A DNA stretch of 64,000 bases from Chondrosia reniformis (Eukaryota; Porifera; Demospongiae; Chondrillida; Chondrillidae): the NCBI GenBank assembly GCA_947172415.1, contig OX359190.1:2108001-2172000 (forward strand), in the 5' to 3' direction. A program made the position numbers and the translations under genes. A model generated the notes under the pieces. The model worked only from the letters and a program-made list of their open reading frames with translations, searched no databases and was not told the origin of the DNA. Of the stretch, positions 36,601 to 48,900 are shown piece by piece. Numbering within the stretch: position 1 is the first letter of the stretch; every line of letters begins with the position of its first letter.

Positions 36601-39600
36601 TACAAATGCTACATCTCACTTCCATTGATATATGCTCTGTTGTGTGTATATACAGACGGAAGTAGCTGATTTGAGCAGCAAAGGAACAGAGACACAACAG
36701 AAAATCATTGGACGTCTTGAGGTATGAAGACACTGGAGAGGATTTATAATGTGTTATTTGACTTACAGGCTCTTAATACTGTAGGAGAAGATAGCTGAAC
36801 TGACTAGAGAACTGAGAGACACTCAGAAAGACAATCTACACCTGAAAGAACGTAATACAGATTTAATGGAGTCCAACAGCCAGTCTACTGTGAGTGTCAC
36901 TATTGACATGTAATGAATATGGTCTTTGATCAACCCTTTTTGATGTAGGAGAAGATGGCTGAACTAACTAGAGAACTGAGAGACACTCAGAAAGACAATC
37001 TACACCTGAAAGAACGTAATACAGATTTAACGGAGTCCAATAGCCAGTCTACTGTGAGTGTCACTATTGACATGTAATGAATATGGTCTTTGATCAACCC
37101 TTTTTGATGTAGGAGAAGATGGCTGAACTAACTAGAGAACTGAGAGACACTCAGAAAGACAATCTACACCTGAAAGAACGTAATACAGATTTTAAATTAA
37201 CAGAGTCCAACAGCCAGTCTACTGTGAGTGTCACTATTGACATGTAATGAATATGGTCTTTGATCAACCCTTTTGATGTAGGAGAAGATAGCTGAACTAA
37301 CTAGAGAACTGAGAGACACTCAGAAAGACAATCTACACCTGAAAGAACGTAATGCAGATTTGAAGGAGTCCAACATTGACTTAAAGGAATCTAACATTGA
37401 ATTAAAGGAATCCATTTCAGAATTGAAGAAAACACATTCGGATTTAAGCAGCCAGACTACTGTAAGTATCACTTTGTTGACATGTTATCCATACATGTTA
37501 CATATAGTTACTTATCCAATCTTCTTATTGTAGGAGAAGATGGATGAACTGACTAGAGAACTGAGGGACACTCAAAGGAATGTAGACAAACTAGAATGTT
37601 CCAAAGTACACCTGGAAGAGCGTATCAATGACTTTAAGAAAACTAATTCTCTTCTGGAAGAAGGCAATTCAGAATTGAAGGTAATCCATCATACAGTATA
37701 TATTCATACTTATTACCGTCACTTATCTCTATATACATACATACAAAAAATTCTACATTAATTGTTAATTAATTAATTAATTAATTACATGTTGTGATTT
37801 GTGTAAATGTAAGTTTTAATTGTTCACATTTACTGTATTTAAAAATATGTAAAATCCATTTATAATAATGTACGTACTTGTATATTATGAATCATTTATC
37901 TTATGTTTATAATAGTCTCACTACACAAAGTATCTATTTGTAAAGTAAAAATTGTTTAGTTTATGCATATTTCGTGTATTGTGTAAATGTAAGTTTTAAT
38001 TTTATGGCATGTTTATCTAAAATAATAGCACTGTGTATATATGTGTACATTACATACAGTCGACTCCTGATATAACGAACACCAAAATCCCAGCATAAAT
38101 GTTCTTTATAAAAGAAGTTCTTTATAACCAAATGTACTTTATTTGTATATAACTATACAAATAAACTACTCATCAGTGCAGTATGAATACAGTAGAATGC
38201 TTACAAAATTAAAATTACGCAAAATAGTATATTAATGGTACTCAGGGTGGACTTTTCAACTGAAAATTCGTCACAAATACCCTTCTCCTTCCTCCCTTTA
38301 TCCACTTCGTCCAGTTACTTTGGTTAAGATTGATAAATACAGCCGTTTTTGGCTTCACACATACATAATCACAAGTTAACACGTTCGTTATAATAGAAGT
38401 TTGTTTAGGGTTGTTTGTTATAAACAGAAGGAATTGAATGGACAGGAAATTGTTTTTTGACTCGTTCGTTATAACCCAAAATTCGTTATGAGCGAGTTCG
38501 TTATAAGTGGAGTCGACTGTATGTATTTATATATATGTCAGACACATTCACAAGTAGTAACTGATTGACAAGACATCTATGTACTGCAATGTAGACTAGA
38601 CTACAGCAGCAACAGCAAAGTACAGAAAGAGTTGCAGAGTTACAAGAGGAGAACATCAAACTAAGAGAAGAGAAGGTATTTCATTTCACTATTACTATAC
38701 TCGGGAGTGATTATGGGTACTTCCTTTTAACATGTTTTTCTTAACTACCATAAAAGGTAATAATTTAGGACAACTCATCTAACGTTGCCAACCTTAATTA
38801 TGTCCCAAATTACCCTATGCTACACTATATGGACATACATAGTTACTTACTCCTGCAGAATCACTGGATCTGCAATAATACATCTTTTGGTTAAACTAGT
38901 GCATTATGAAATAATAATATATGTACAGTCTGATGTCTGCATTGATAGTAAGCGTGATATATACGTACGTATTATATGAATATCATTATTGAACAAGAAA
39001 TGGTCTCTCTTTCAAACACCTTGTATCAGCTGTGGAATAGACTGTTACAGATTTTTATAGCTTTTCTTCTAATATTTAGAAAACTGTTCATTCTTCTTAT
39101 TTTTACTTGTGTAGAGCTTTCTTGAAGGTTCCTTGAAAGAAACTGAAGAGAGAAGGAAAGCTTTGAAAGAAGAGAAGGATAAAACTGAAAAGCAAGCTGA
39201 AGAGTTGAGGAGTAATATGTTGGGAAAGGTTGAAGGATTTGGTGCCATGTTAGAAGAAATGAAGAAATCATTAGACGTGTTGGAAGGTTAGCTTTATTTT
39301 CCAAAGAAGTGTGGACTTGTTAATTGAGCTATTTGATTCATTTCCACTATTTAGAGAAGCAAAGCAAAGGAGAATTAATGAGGTGAGTATGTATAAGCAA
39401 TTCTTATATTATAAATCTTTAAGTTGGTCATGATACAATAGTCTAATACAGTTGACTTGTATCTATTTCTACTCATCAGATATAGTGTTAACCTCACCAC
39501 TGACAATAGTCTACAGGTGTGAAGGAAGCTAGTAATTTGACTTTAGTTGGGCAAAGTTGTTGTTACTTGTTTCTGAAAATATAGAGATACTAAACTGACT

Positions 39601-40407
39601 CAAATTTAAATGAAGCCTGGAATAATTGTTAATTTTTTAGTGAAGGTTTTATTAGTTTAAAAGAACCTGTACTAAACCCACTTATGATTAGTTCGTGTAA
39701 TACAGTCAATTTTTAGAGAACTTTGACTCTTGCTAATTCCTTCACCAGTAAGTCTTCCTACTTTAATTTTACTCAAATTGTTAGCTCACCATTTGAAGGG
39801 TCTGCCAGACCTCCTCTGCAGTCCCTGATCTCTGACTAATGTACACCAGTTAACTGGGCCAGTTGACTATGTACACAGGAAGATTAATTTTCTAATTTTA
39901 TTCATTACTCTTTAATGATATTCATAGAGTATGTCTTATAGACTAGAATTCTGTGTTATTTTATCCTTATAATATTCACTCAGAAATTCTACAATAGATT
40001 ACATGAAATGTGTCTGTAGACACTCCTAAAAGGTGTATGATGTACGTATCTACGAATTAAGTATTTTATTACTCGATGGCTTTGAGTGAAGATATTCTTT
40101 TCACAGAACTGAACTGAAAACTAGACACATGGCTGTAGTGCAAAGAACAATTATTGATGAAGTGCCTCAGAAGTGGAAGGAAATAGCAACTTACCTTGAA
40201 TTTGAACTAAACAAAATTGAGATAATTAAAGCAAAGAAAAATGACAAGGAAAAATGTTATGAGATGTTGGCAGAGTGGTTGAAATATGCCAAAGGTTCTG
40301 GTGAGCTACCAAGGACCTTGAAATCCTTGCACAATGCTCTTGTTGATCGCGACTGTAGACCAGAGGCAGACAAACTTGTGGAAGAAGTTAAGAGAATGAC
40401 GAAATGA
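33622..40407 (+). CDS. KHD gene 4 (class B): kelch - heptad - coiled coil - Death domain protein
   Basis: Exons: 33622-34500 (kelch), 35591-35779 (8 heptads), 35835-35951, 36656-36721, 36785-36889, 36949-37053, 37113-37223, 37282-37461, 37534-37680, 38595-38675, 39115-39286, 39355-39382, 40107-40407. This gives 827 codons from the kelch exon, all phases consistent, no stop. The usual first exon is not found in the 370 bases before the kelch exon because the intron is joined to fragment 3 at 33254. The first exon may be the orphan at 24142, or an in-frame ATG at 33688 may serve. The kelch part has an insertion also seen in gene 6 (GDQSVFVYKK). The penultimate coiled-coil exon is 21 bases longer than in the sisters, one extra heptad. 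The Death domain is class B (MAVVQRTIIDEVPQKWKEIA). The intron at 37681-38594 has taken up a 463-base transposon. Confidence 0.85.
35277..35428. repeat. 19-base minisatellite (acagctaggtactacatat), 8 copies
   Basis: Exactly 8 x 19 bases in the intron between the kelch and heptad exons. Single unit at about 61876 in gene 6, 27 and 9 units in gene 5 (48177, 49150). Confidence 0.92.
35591..35779 (+). repeat. coding heptad array, 8 repeats plus constant end
   Basis: 9 x 21 bases, very uniform (EGDTSLK), ending DEFIIFK. Confidence 0.9.
38057..38519. mobile_element. non-autonomous pogo/Tigger-like DNA transposon (MITE)
   Basis: 463 bases with inverted ends CAGTCGACTCC...GGAGTCGACTG, flanked on both sides by TA, the target duplication of Tc1/mariner-pogo elements. 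Subterminal ATAACGAAC motifs recur in both orientations. No transposase frame. It sits inside a KHD gene 4 intron and is absent from the other four copies, so it inserted after the duplications. Confidence 0.85.
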
Positions 40408-42050
40408 ACGACTATAAGTTAAAAACATATGTATACAGGTTAGTTATGGTTTGTGCACTTTCAATTTGAGTATTTAAAGTGTCTGATTTAATATTTGTTA
40501 ATCTCAACCCTTCTGACACAGAGGTACAAGAGAGAGCTATAAGTAGCTATAAGTAGTTATAAGTAGAGAGCTACTTTTTAGCTAGCAAGTAGAAAAGACA
40601 AGAACACTACAGAAACAAATTCATTACAAATACATTTTTTGTTTATAATTTTGATATGCACTTACAGTACATTTCCACTTGTTACAATATGCATATATAC
40701 GTACTTCATGCTTTTAGACCTTTCAGTATTATAGGGAATGTAATATTAGGCATGACTCCAACTTACTAATCAACATTCAATTATTGCAAATTATGGAAAC
40801 TATATTCAGCCACCAATTGCAAGTCAAAAATACTCCTCATGCATTATATAGCTAAAGTGATACATACCACAGCCTATATAGTGTATGTATCCATGACAAA
40901 TTCTTTAGTAAATCTTGTCAGTATCACAGGTTGCTTTATATATAATCACTGAAAAGTGATCATGATATGTAGTTCGTAGATGGAAATATGAATGACATTA
41001 ATATTCCATAAGAGCTAAGATGGGCAAGCTCTTTTTTGTAATTTTACATGCATACGTACCCCATCTCTATGTACAAGCAATACATAATGTGGAGTGTAAC
41101 TCTTTTGAATTAAGTTGTCTGCATTAGAATATATTAAAAGGTACATAAATTGTTATTTGTCATTTGTGAAATTTTGCCATGTATGATTGCAGTATATTTG
41201 TAGATCTATATATATACATGTAGCAGTTGCAGAATAAACATGCAAATATGGTTCTCCCATCCATCTCTTCAATAATAAACATTCTAAATTCAAGTTATAG
41301 ATTGGCTGATCATGAGAAATGGCAAATACGTATATATATGAAGTAACAGAGTTAATTGCACTAGGTTTGTGTAAAGGCTAGCGCTGCAGTGATGATAAGC
41401 AAATATAGTTTCTAGCTACTGTCAAACATAGTATAATAAAAAGAGTGTAGTTGAATGTGTATATAATTGATTGCACTCTCATTTATTTTAGAGTACATAA
41501 TGTCTCCGCAGTGTCATTGGGACATACTATACAACTATGGACAATTTATAAGATTTTAATTATAACCACAAACTATATCAGATTCTACTGTAAACTCCAT
41601 ATAATGTTACATAGTTACATGTTATGTTATAACTCCACAAAGGGCTTTTGTGAAAAGAAAATGTAAAAGAAAATCCTTTTAAACCCTAAAGGTAGTTCAT
41701 TTCCCTAAATTTTCCATTCCTGGAATGCAGAATAATGTATTTTTATATCCATTAGCCTCAAATATTCGATTCATGTCATTTAAATGTGCACTTTTCCATT
41801 TGTTATTGTGTAATCACTCACAATCCATTCTTTTATATTTTTATCTTATTCAACAACATCTCTTCGAGCTCCCTCTGCACCTTACAGAACTGTTATTATT
41901 AACTGTATAAAATGCATTTTCTTGTTTATATAGGTGTGGACATACGAATATAAAGGTTTGAAATCAGCTTGTTCCTTAAAATCTTAATTATACATTCTCT
42001 AGTATGACCATGCACCTGCACCTCTCTATATAGTAAGATTAAAGATGTGC
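40408..42050. repeat. non-coding spacer following class B genes, copy 2
   Basis: Collinear with 18947-20630. It ends abruptly at about 42050-42060, where it joins the middle of an ATXN7L3 exon, a duplication breakpoint. Confidence 0.75.
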
Positions 42051-42060
42051 TCTTCAACAG

Positions 42061-44205
42061 TTCAATGTACTTCTTTGCTTTTCTGAGGAGAGAGGGAGAG
42101 AGAGAGGATTAGTACAGACAAAAATGTCAACAAAACAGAAATGTGCTACACTAAAAATATAATGGACACATTAAATGTGTCTAGTGTTGTCTAGTGTTTT
42201 AGAGTCCTATAGATCATCATATATATACCAGTTATATCTCCATATATATGTATATGTTCAGTGTTTCTTTAATTTATCAAGTAATCTATAGAACTACACA
42301 ATCCAAGAGCTGGACATTTGTGACATATTTTCAAATTTTACTTTTAAGTATGGAAGGTATACATCCAAAATATGACTTTAAAAGAATTTTTCGTCTTATA
42401 CAAAAGTTCAACTGTATCAATTTCTTAAATGGTTTAGTTTTAGCATAAAATAAAATTGGATTGCACTGGAGTTGAAATGCTTGATTATAGACATTCAAAA
42501 AGTCCAAAAAGGTCACGATCAATGTAAGACTAACTTGTACTTACAAACGATTATATTCAAAAAGTCCAAAAAATCAACTATTTCTGATCAATGTAAAGCT
42601 ATAGCTACAGCTGGAAGGAAGTCTTAATTTATCATATTTATACTGTTTCCATGGCAACATGTACTTACTGACCTTGAGGAAATGTTAGGAAGTTGGCAAC
42701 CGTTAGTGGAACAGAAGTCGGCTGAAGGAAACAATTCATTTCACTTATATAGTTATTGTATAAATATCATATATTATACGTATGTACTAAGTTATAAAGA
42801 TATACACTCACAATAGCTATACAAACATACTTTAGTCTTCTCTGTGGTTTGTGTGGGAGGGGGAGGAGGAGGAGGAGGCGGGTCTATCTTGACACTCCTC
42901 TTTGGAGTAGGTGAAGCTGTTCTGTCTTTCTCCCTATCTCTCTCCCTGTCCTTCTTTGGCCTCTTGGAACCTGCAGTTAAGAAGGTCAGCTAGGAATGTA
43001 TGCAGCCAGTTGTGTGATTCATAAGTCAGAGATCTCTAATAGATATAATTATATTTGGGTACTTAAATCTAGTCAACTATTACTTTCAAAATAATTAATT
43101 ATGATTGGCTTTCAAATAGTAATGACTTACACGTATTTCCATCTTAGTTGCGAATGGCTGACAAGATTAGAAATTTTATACTGTATCACCTAAAATTACA
43201 ATACATGTATACTTTGGAGAGTGCACATGTATATGTGTATATATCTTATATTCAATAAAAGTGATTGGTGGATCTCATCAAGACTGTACATTAGAGTTAT
43301 GGCCAATCTAATCCATTCCAAAGACATGACAGCCACTACTGGTGTTACAATTTATTTAAAATCTTTGTTTTATCCTTCTCGCTATTATGTGTGTGTGCAG
43401 TCTACTCCAGTGTTACCTTTCTTGTCCGGCACATACTCCTCCCCTTCAGAGTCACTTCCCCCACTCTCAGAGTCGAGTATCCTCTGAGGTCTCTTGCTGG
43501 CCAGTCTGTTGCGACCAAGTCCCATACACTTCTCAAGATGAGGAGCAAACTTTGGTACTCCGATGGTCACGCTGCACTTTGGACATCTGCAGGTCAGGTT
43601 GGGCTTTTTGAGATCCTGTTTAGTGTTACCAAATACATCCACATCATCAGCTGCAGAAAGCACTATGTCTGCAAGGAGTGGGTGGATCAAAGGATCTACT
43701 TGTACATACAACATAACATACATACCCAATCTAGTGTTACCTATACCAAAAATCAGCCATTTTATTTCTGCATCCATATAGTTTTATAAATACAAACAAT
43801 TCACTTTCCCCATCACTCCAATTCAAACTAGCCAATTGCAAGCTGCTCTAATGGTAAACTCTTTATTAAACACTTGTGGTTGGGTTGTCTTTATTGATTT
43901 CAGTTTTTGTATAGCATGTCACAATAATAAACAATCATGCAGCCATTTATCAGATTAGGAATTCGTGTTTTAACTCTTTGGAGACATTTTCTTGTCATAA
44001 TGTCAAATTTCATCTCGTTATTTATATTCTAAAGTCAAGCATTAGTTCTACTCATGACTCATGTCTCTCATCTTTCTTACCTCTTCGGTCAATGTTAGCT
44101 GGATCTGGGTCGATCAGTTCTTTGTAGTACCCCAGTTTAATAGCACGATGAAGTTCAAAGGTTACTTCTAGAAATAATTCATCCATCTATGTTTGTAAAA
44201 ACCAT
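42061..44205 (-). pseudogene. ATXN7L3: ATXN7L3 / Sgf11 homologue, copy lacking the SCA7 domain
   Basis: Exons in gene order: 44205-44081, 43668-43417, 42970-42831, 42721-42673, then only the first 22 bases of the SCA7 exon (42082-42061), where the sequence switches to the KHD spacer. Exon 1 has the undamaged reading DELFLEVTFELHRAIKLGYY...PDPANIDRR, lost in the other two copies. A four-base insertion disrupts the outermost ATG (44205), but the ATG at 44186 is in frame. The Sgf11 finger exon is intact (CRCPKC...APHLEKC). The copy could encode at most an N-terminal Sgf11-finger fragment without the nucleosome-contacting SCA7 domain. Confidence 0.8.
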
Positions 44206-45219
44206 AGCATAAAATTATGGTAAAGCTGTATTAGTAGTGTTTACTATATAAACATTACGAAATGATGCATACCTTAGATTAGTTTTTAATGAGAATTAAG
44301 GAAAAAATGCTTGATTCAACATAAAATATGAAATAATTATAATAAATATAAAATTGTACAAAAATGGTAGACTTACAAGTGGTGTATCTAAGTGTTCCTG
44401 ATTGCCTATATGAGAAGTCTCCATCTTTTGAAAACAACTGAATATTATATGTAACGATAGGAGGAGAAATGGTGTGATAGATTATTCATTAAGTATACCC
44501 TAATTTTTATGCAAAGTGGAAGTTGTGTTTATAAACAAACAAACATGGATGGATTAGGACTTAGGGTAATCACTTTTAGAAGTAAGCTTCAATATTCAAA
44601 ATATTCAAAAAGATGAGATGTTTTGCAAATCAATTGCAAATACCATACATTTTAGGATCGGAAATAAATTAATTTCTTAATTCCCTTTTACGTACATTAT
44701 AGGACCAAAAAGTGACACATAACACATTTATAATAAACAGTAGCTTCACAAAAATGTTGGCAAACAATAGCTAACCATTAATCACAACTCAGTCAATCCC
44801 ACAAGTGTATGCATAAGGTCTTTTCAGTAGTGTTAAAATGAGGAAAATTTGATAGCCTGCATAAATTAAATCATTGTGGCCTTTGAAGGCTGTGCTAGCA
44901 CAATGGTATCTTATATAGTTGTGGGTGCGTGGTCTACTTTTCTAAGACCTTTTACACGTTACTCCCTACACAATGCACATGCTATTTAGCAATCACAGTG
45001 AATACGTACATGTCAGGTCATAGGTATACAAATGATGATTCAGCAACTAAACCCTCTTATAATGGTTTATCCTTTTCAGTATTATAATAACTCTTTCAAT
45101 CAACCAGATCAATTCACATGTGAGTATAGATGTTGGTAGGAGGCTAATTGCATTGTGTGTTTTTGGACCTCAAAAGAGGTTGAATAATTTATGTAAAACA
45201 ATTTATACATAGACGGCCA

Positions 45220-45324
45220 TTTTTCTAACACACTGCTTGGAAGGTGTACATAGCAACTAAAAGCTATCTAGTATAAGGAAACTCTTTGAATCTATGTACG
45301 TTTACAGACAGTGTGTTAGAAAAA
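45220..45324. mobile_element. small inverted-repeat element (MITE-like), copy 3
   Basis: Same 16-base ends as at 20932, same position relative to the following KHD promoter. Confidence 0.65.
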
Positions 45325-45335
45325 CTTTAACTTAA

Positions 45336-45541
45336 ACTTGTTCCATATGCCTCACATGCAGGTCTGCCATCCTTGCCATATTCTGCAGACTAACCTCAAC
45401 TAAGTGGGACCAGTAATTCCCCAGGACCAGAAAAACCTGCAGATCCAGAAGCTCCTTGTTCACCAGCTGCACCAGTTGGACCACAATCTCCAACTGTTCC
45501 AGATAGACTCTGTAGTCATGTATTACCAGGCATAGGAGCAA
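45336..45541 (-). pseudogene. collagen-like Gly-X-Y fragment, copy 4
   Basis: Nine Gly-X-Y triplets as in copy 1, with GFS for GLS. It diverges from the KHD gene 5 promoter. Confidence 0.5.
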
Positions 45542-45906
45542 CAGGTTCTTTCACCAATTATCTCCACCAGCTTCTGTGCATGGTAGACCGTGTTGTCTTT
45601 GATCACATGGATCTTCTATAGCAGTTTGTAAAAACCATAGCATATATATATGATAAAGCTGCATTAGTAGTGTTCGCTATATAAAAATTACGAAACGATG
45701 CATAACTTACTGTATTTGGAAGACAACACTTACTCGGGTTTTCCTCTCAGGAGAGGCGGGATAACCAGATCTACCGCCAATATGCCGACGATATGCAAAG
45801 GGGGCGTAACTGTACACATTTAGCGTCTATGGTTCCAAGTTGTTAAAGTGACAGTTACAGTTATTATTGAAGTGTTTTTCTCAGTTTTGTTCGCTTTCCT
45901 GAAGAT

Positions 45907-48900
45907 ATGAACAGAGATAAAGTGAGTTTACTTAATTGTCTCTTAAAAGTAAAAGATGGGCGGAGCCGCCCGGAATCGAACGGTCTGACTGCGTCTCCTA
46001 CACTCATTTAAAAAGACACAGGCTATAGATCTGAAATACTTAAAGCGTTGGGATGAGTCTAATCGTAGAACAGATATCGCAAGTAAACCTGCTCTGTCGG
46101 GACGTAGCTGGCATATCTTTACAGAGACTGTAGTTTCTGTTCGATTGGGTTTGTTTAGACTGTAGTTTTTAAACCAGTCAACTATACGTATAAAGCCACA
46201 AGCGATTCATATCCTTTTAGGGGACAAGTTAGAAAGCGAGAAACTGATTCGTAATCTTTCCGTAACTGAATAGCCTTTCTGTTGCTCTACTGGTGGGAAT
46301 TACTTTATCACTGTGTATTCGTACGTTATGAAGTTTACTAACTTGACTACGTATGAGCCATGCATGCACGTTAAGACAAGATTTACGTTAAGAATATTTA
46401 GACAAGAAGATTTACGGCACTTACAGACCTCAAAGTGTTCTTACAATAAGCTGCTACAGAACTTGCTCCTTCCATGTCGTTCAGTTCCTCCAAACAGTAA
46501 ATATTATCTTTTCTTTCTTGTCTCTAATTAGGTATTTCGAAGTGACCTGGCAGCTGGAGGAGGTCACTTCCTCAAACCAACTAAAATACCGGAAACGCCT
46601 AATGGAACCAGTTTTGGCAAAGCTCTTGTACACAATCAAAGAGTATTTGTCTGCGGAGAGCAGATAGTTCAGATTTACGATGTTAAAACCAATAAATGGT
46701 CAACACTACCTTCATCTCCGTATTCTCACAGTGGAGCCACCATCATAAACGATCAGTTAACTCTGATAGGAGGTTTGGACACTCGTGGCTATCATACAAA
46801 CAAGCTAGTGACATGGACAGGTGAAGAATGGTTTGAGCTATATCCTCCAATGCACAATGCCCAAACCGATCCAGGTGTTCTTGCAATTGGAGACTTAGTA
46901 ATTGTGTCAGGAGGACAAGGAGCAGATCGCAGAGAAGTAGACACAATTGAATTCCTGGATGTTAAGAATAAAAAGTGGATCCAGTCGAATCTGAAACTTC
47001 CTCGACCATTAGCATATCACCACATGGCATTGTGTGGTGAATACATTTACATCTACTACTGCGATGGATATTTTTGGAGAATGAATAAGAAGAATTTTAT
47101 GGTTTCACTTACAGTAAATAAAGTACATCACTGGGAAGAGCTCGAGTATGCACCTGTGGAAAGTTCACTTTTACAATACAGCATCCTACCAGTCATAGTA
47201 GGTCCAAAAGGAATCTTCATTTACGAGAAGAAGAAGTGGACACAAATTAGTAAAGAAACGTCTTATCCCTACAATTGTACGGCTTCCCTCAACGGAACTA
47301 CGTTTCTCACCATTGGGGGATTAGGAAGATATCAGACAAGAGCTGTACAGTACGATATTGCAGTTGAGGTTAGTAACTTATTTAATTACAAAACATTACA
47401 TTAAAGTATTAAAATTCTTGTTAACATTCGTTGCGCGCTTCGCGTGAGCTTTCTCCTTCAAATAGAAACATTAGAAGGTTTTATTTCCTTCGTTAGAGTC
47501 ACCTAACTTGTGCGCTCAGTGTGCACGAAGCGCGTGTCAATGTTAACAAGACTTGTATTGTTTTAAGTTCTCGTACGAGTGTGTTCTACGAGCGCTCTCA
47601 CGAGTTTAAGTGTTAACTTGATTCCACTAACGAAGACTGTTAAGTCTTCTTGCTCTTTGCATTTGAAGGAGAGTGTGTACGTTTTATAAAAGTTTTAAAA
47701 CAGTTTCTTGTCGCGCTACACATGTACTTTAAGAGAAAGTAGTTTAATAGAAGTGCTAATTTGTAAATCGGCATTTAGACCTACACTTGGAATTAATTTA
47801 ACATCCTGTGTACGTTCGTGCGATTAGTTATAACTATGCAGTAGTGTTGGTTGTCGACACAGTTAATAAACAGCTTCCTCAAATTGCTACGAAGTTTATT
47901 TGGCAGTCTAAAGTCGGCCATTTGACCAGTGAAAAATAGTCGTACGTCTTAGGCAGATGATTATTACTCGTATTAAAGAGATGTTGCTTTCTTAAATTAG
48001 GTTTTCCTTGTTAAAGTGTGTATGAAAGATAAATAAAGGCAAATAGATTTGTCAGTGAGAATTATTCATATAATTATATTAGGATTGTCAGTGAATGTTT
48101 AAGTATATATATCTATAGGATTGTTCCTTGTTCCTCAATTGTAAGTTGACATTTTACTTTACAGTACAAAAATAGGACAGCTAGGTACTGCGTATACAGC
48201 TAGGTACTGTGTATACAGCTAGGTACTGTGTATACAGCTAGGTACTGTGTATACAGCTAGGTACTGCGTATACAGCTAGGTACTACATATACAGCTAGGT
48301 ACTGCGTATACAGCTAGGTACTACGTATACAGCTAGGTACTACATATACAGCTAGGTACTACATATACAGCTAGGTACTACATATACAGCTAGGTACTAC
48401 ATATACAGCTAGGTACTACATATACAGCTAGGTACTACGTATACAGCTAGGAACTACATATACAGCTAGGTACTACATATACAGCTAGGTACTACATATA
48501 CAGCTAGGTACTACATATACAGCTAGGTACTACGTATACAGCTAGGTACTACATATACAGCTAGGTACTACATATACAGCTAGGTACTACATATACAGCT
48601 AGGTACTACGTATACAGCTAGGTACTACATATACAGCTAGGTACTGCGTATACAGCTAGGTACTACGTATACAGCTAGGTACTGCGTATACAAATATTGA
48701 CTTTGATATTTTCAACTGATATATTGTCATGTTGTAGGAGAAGGAAATGAAGGAGAAGCAGACATTGATTGATCAAGTGGAGAGATTGAAGCAATCTGAA
48801 AGAGAGTACGAACTAAAGGTCCAAGAACTGATGAAGAGAAACACTCAGTTGAAGGTACGGTAAGTTTATTTGGCAGTCTAAAGTCGGCCATTTTACCAGT

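Noticed and set aside
48177-48689. Possible CRISPR array (regular repeats)
   Set aside because: The units are directly adjacent 19-base tandem repeats without spacers, in a eukaryotic intron.
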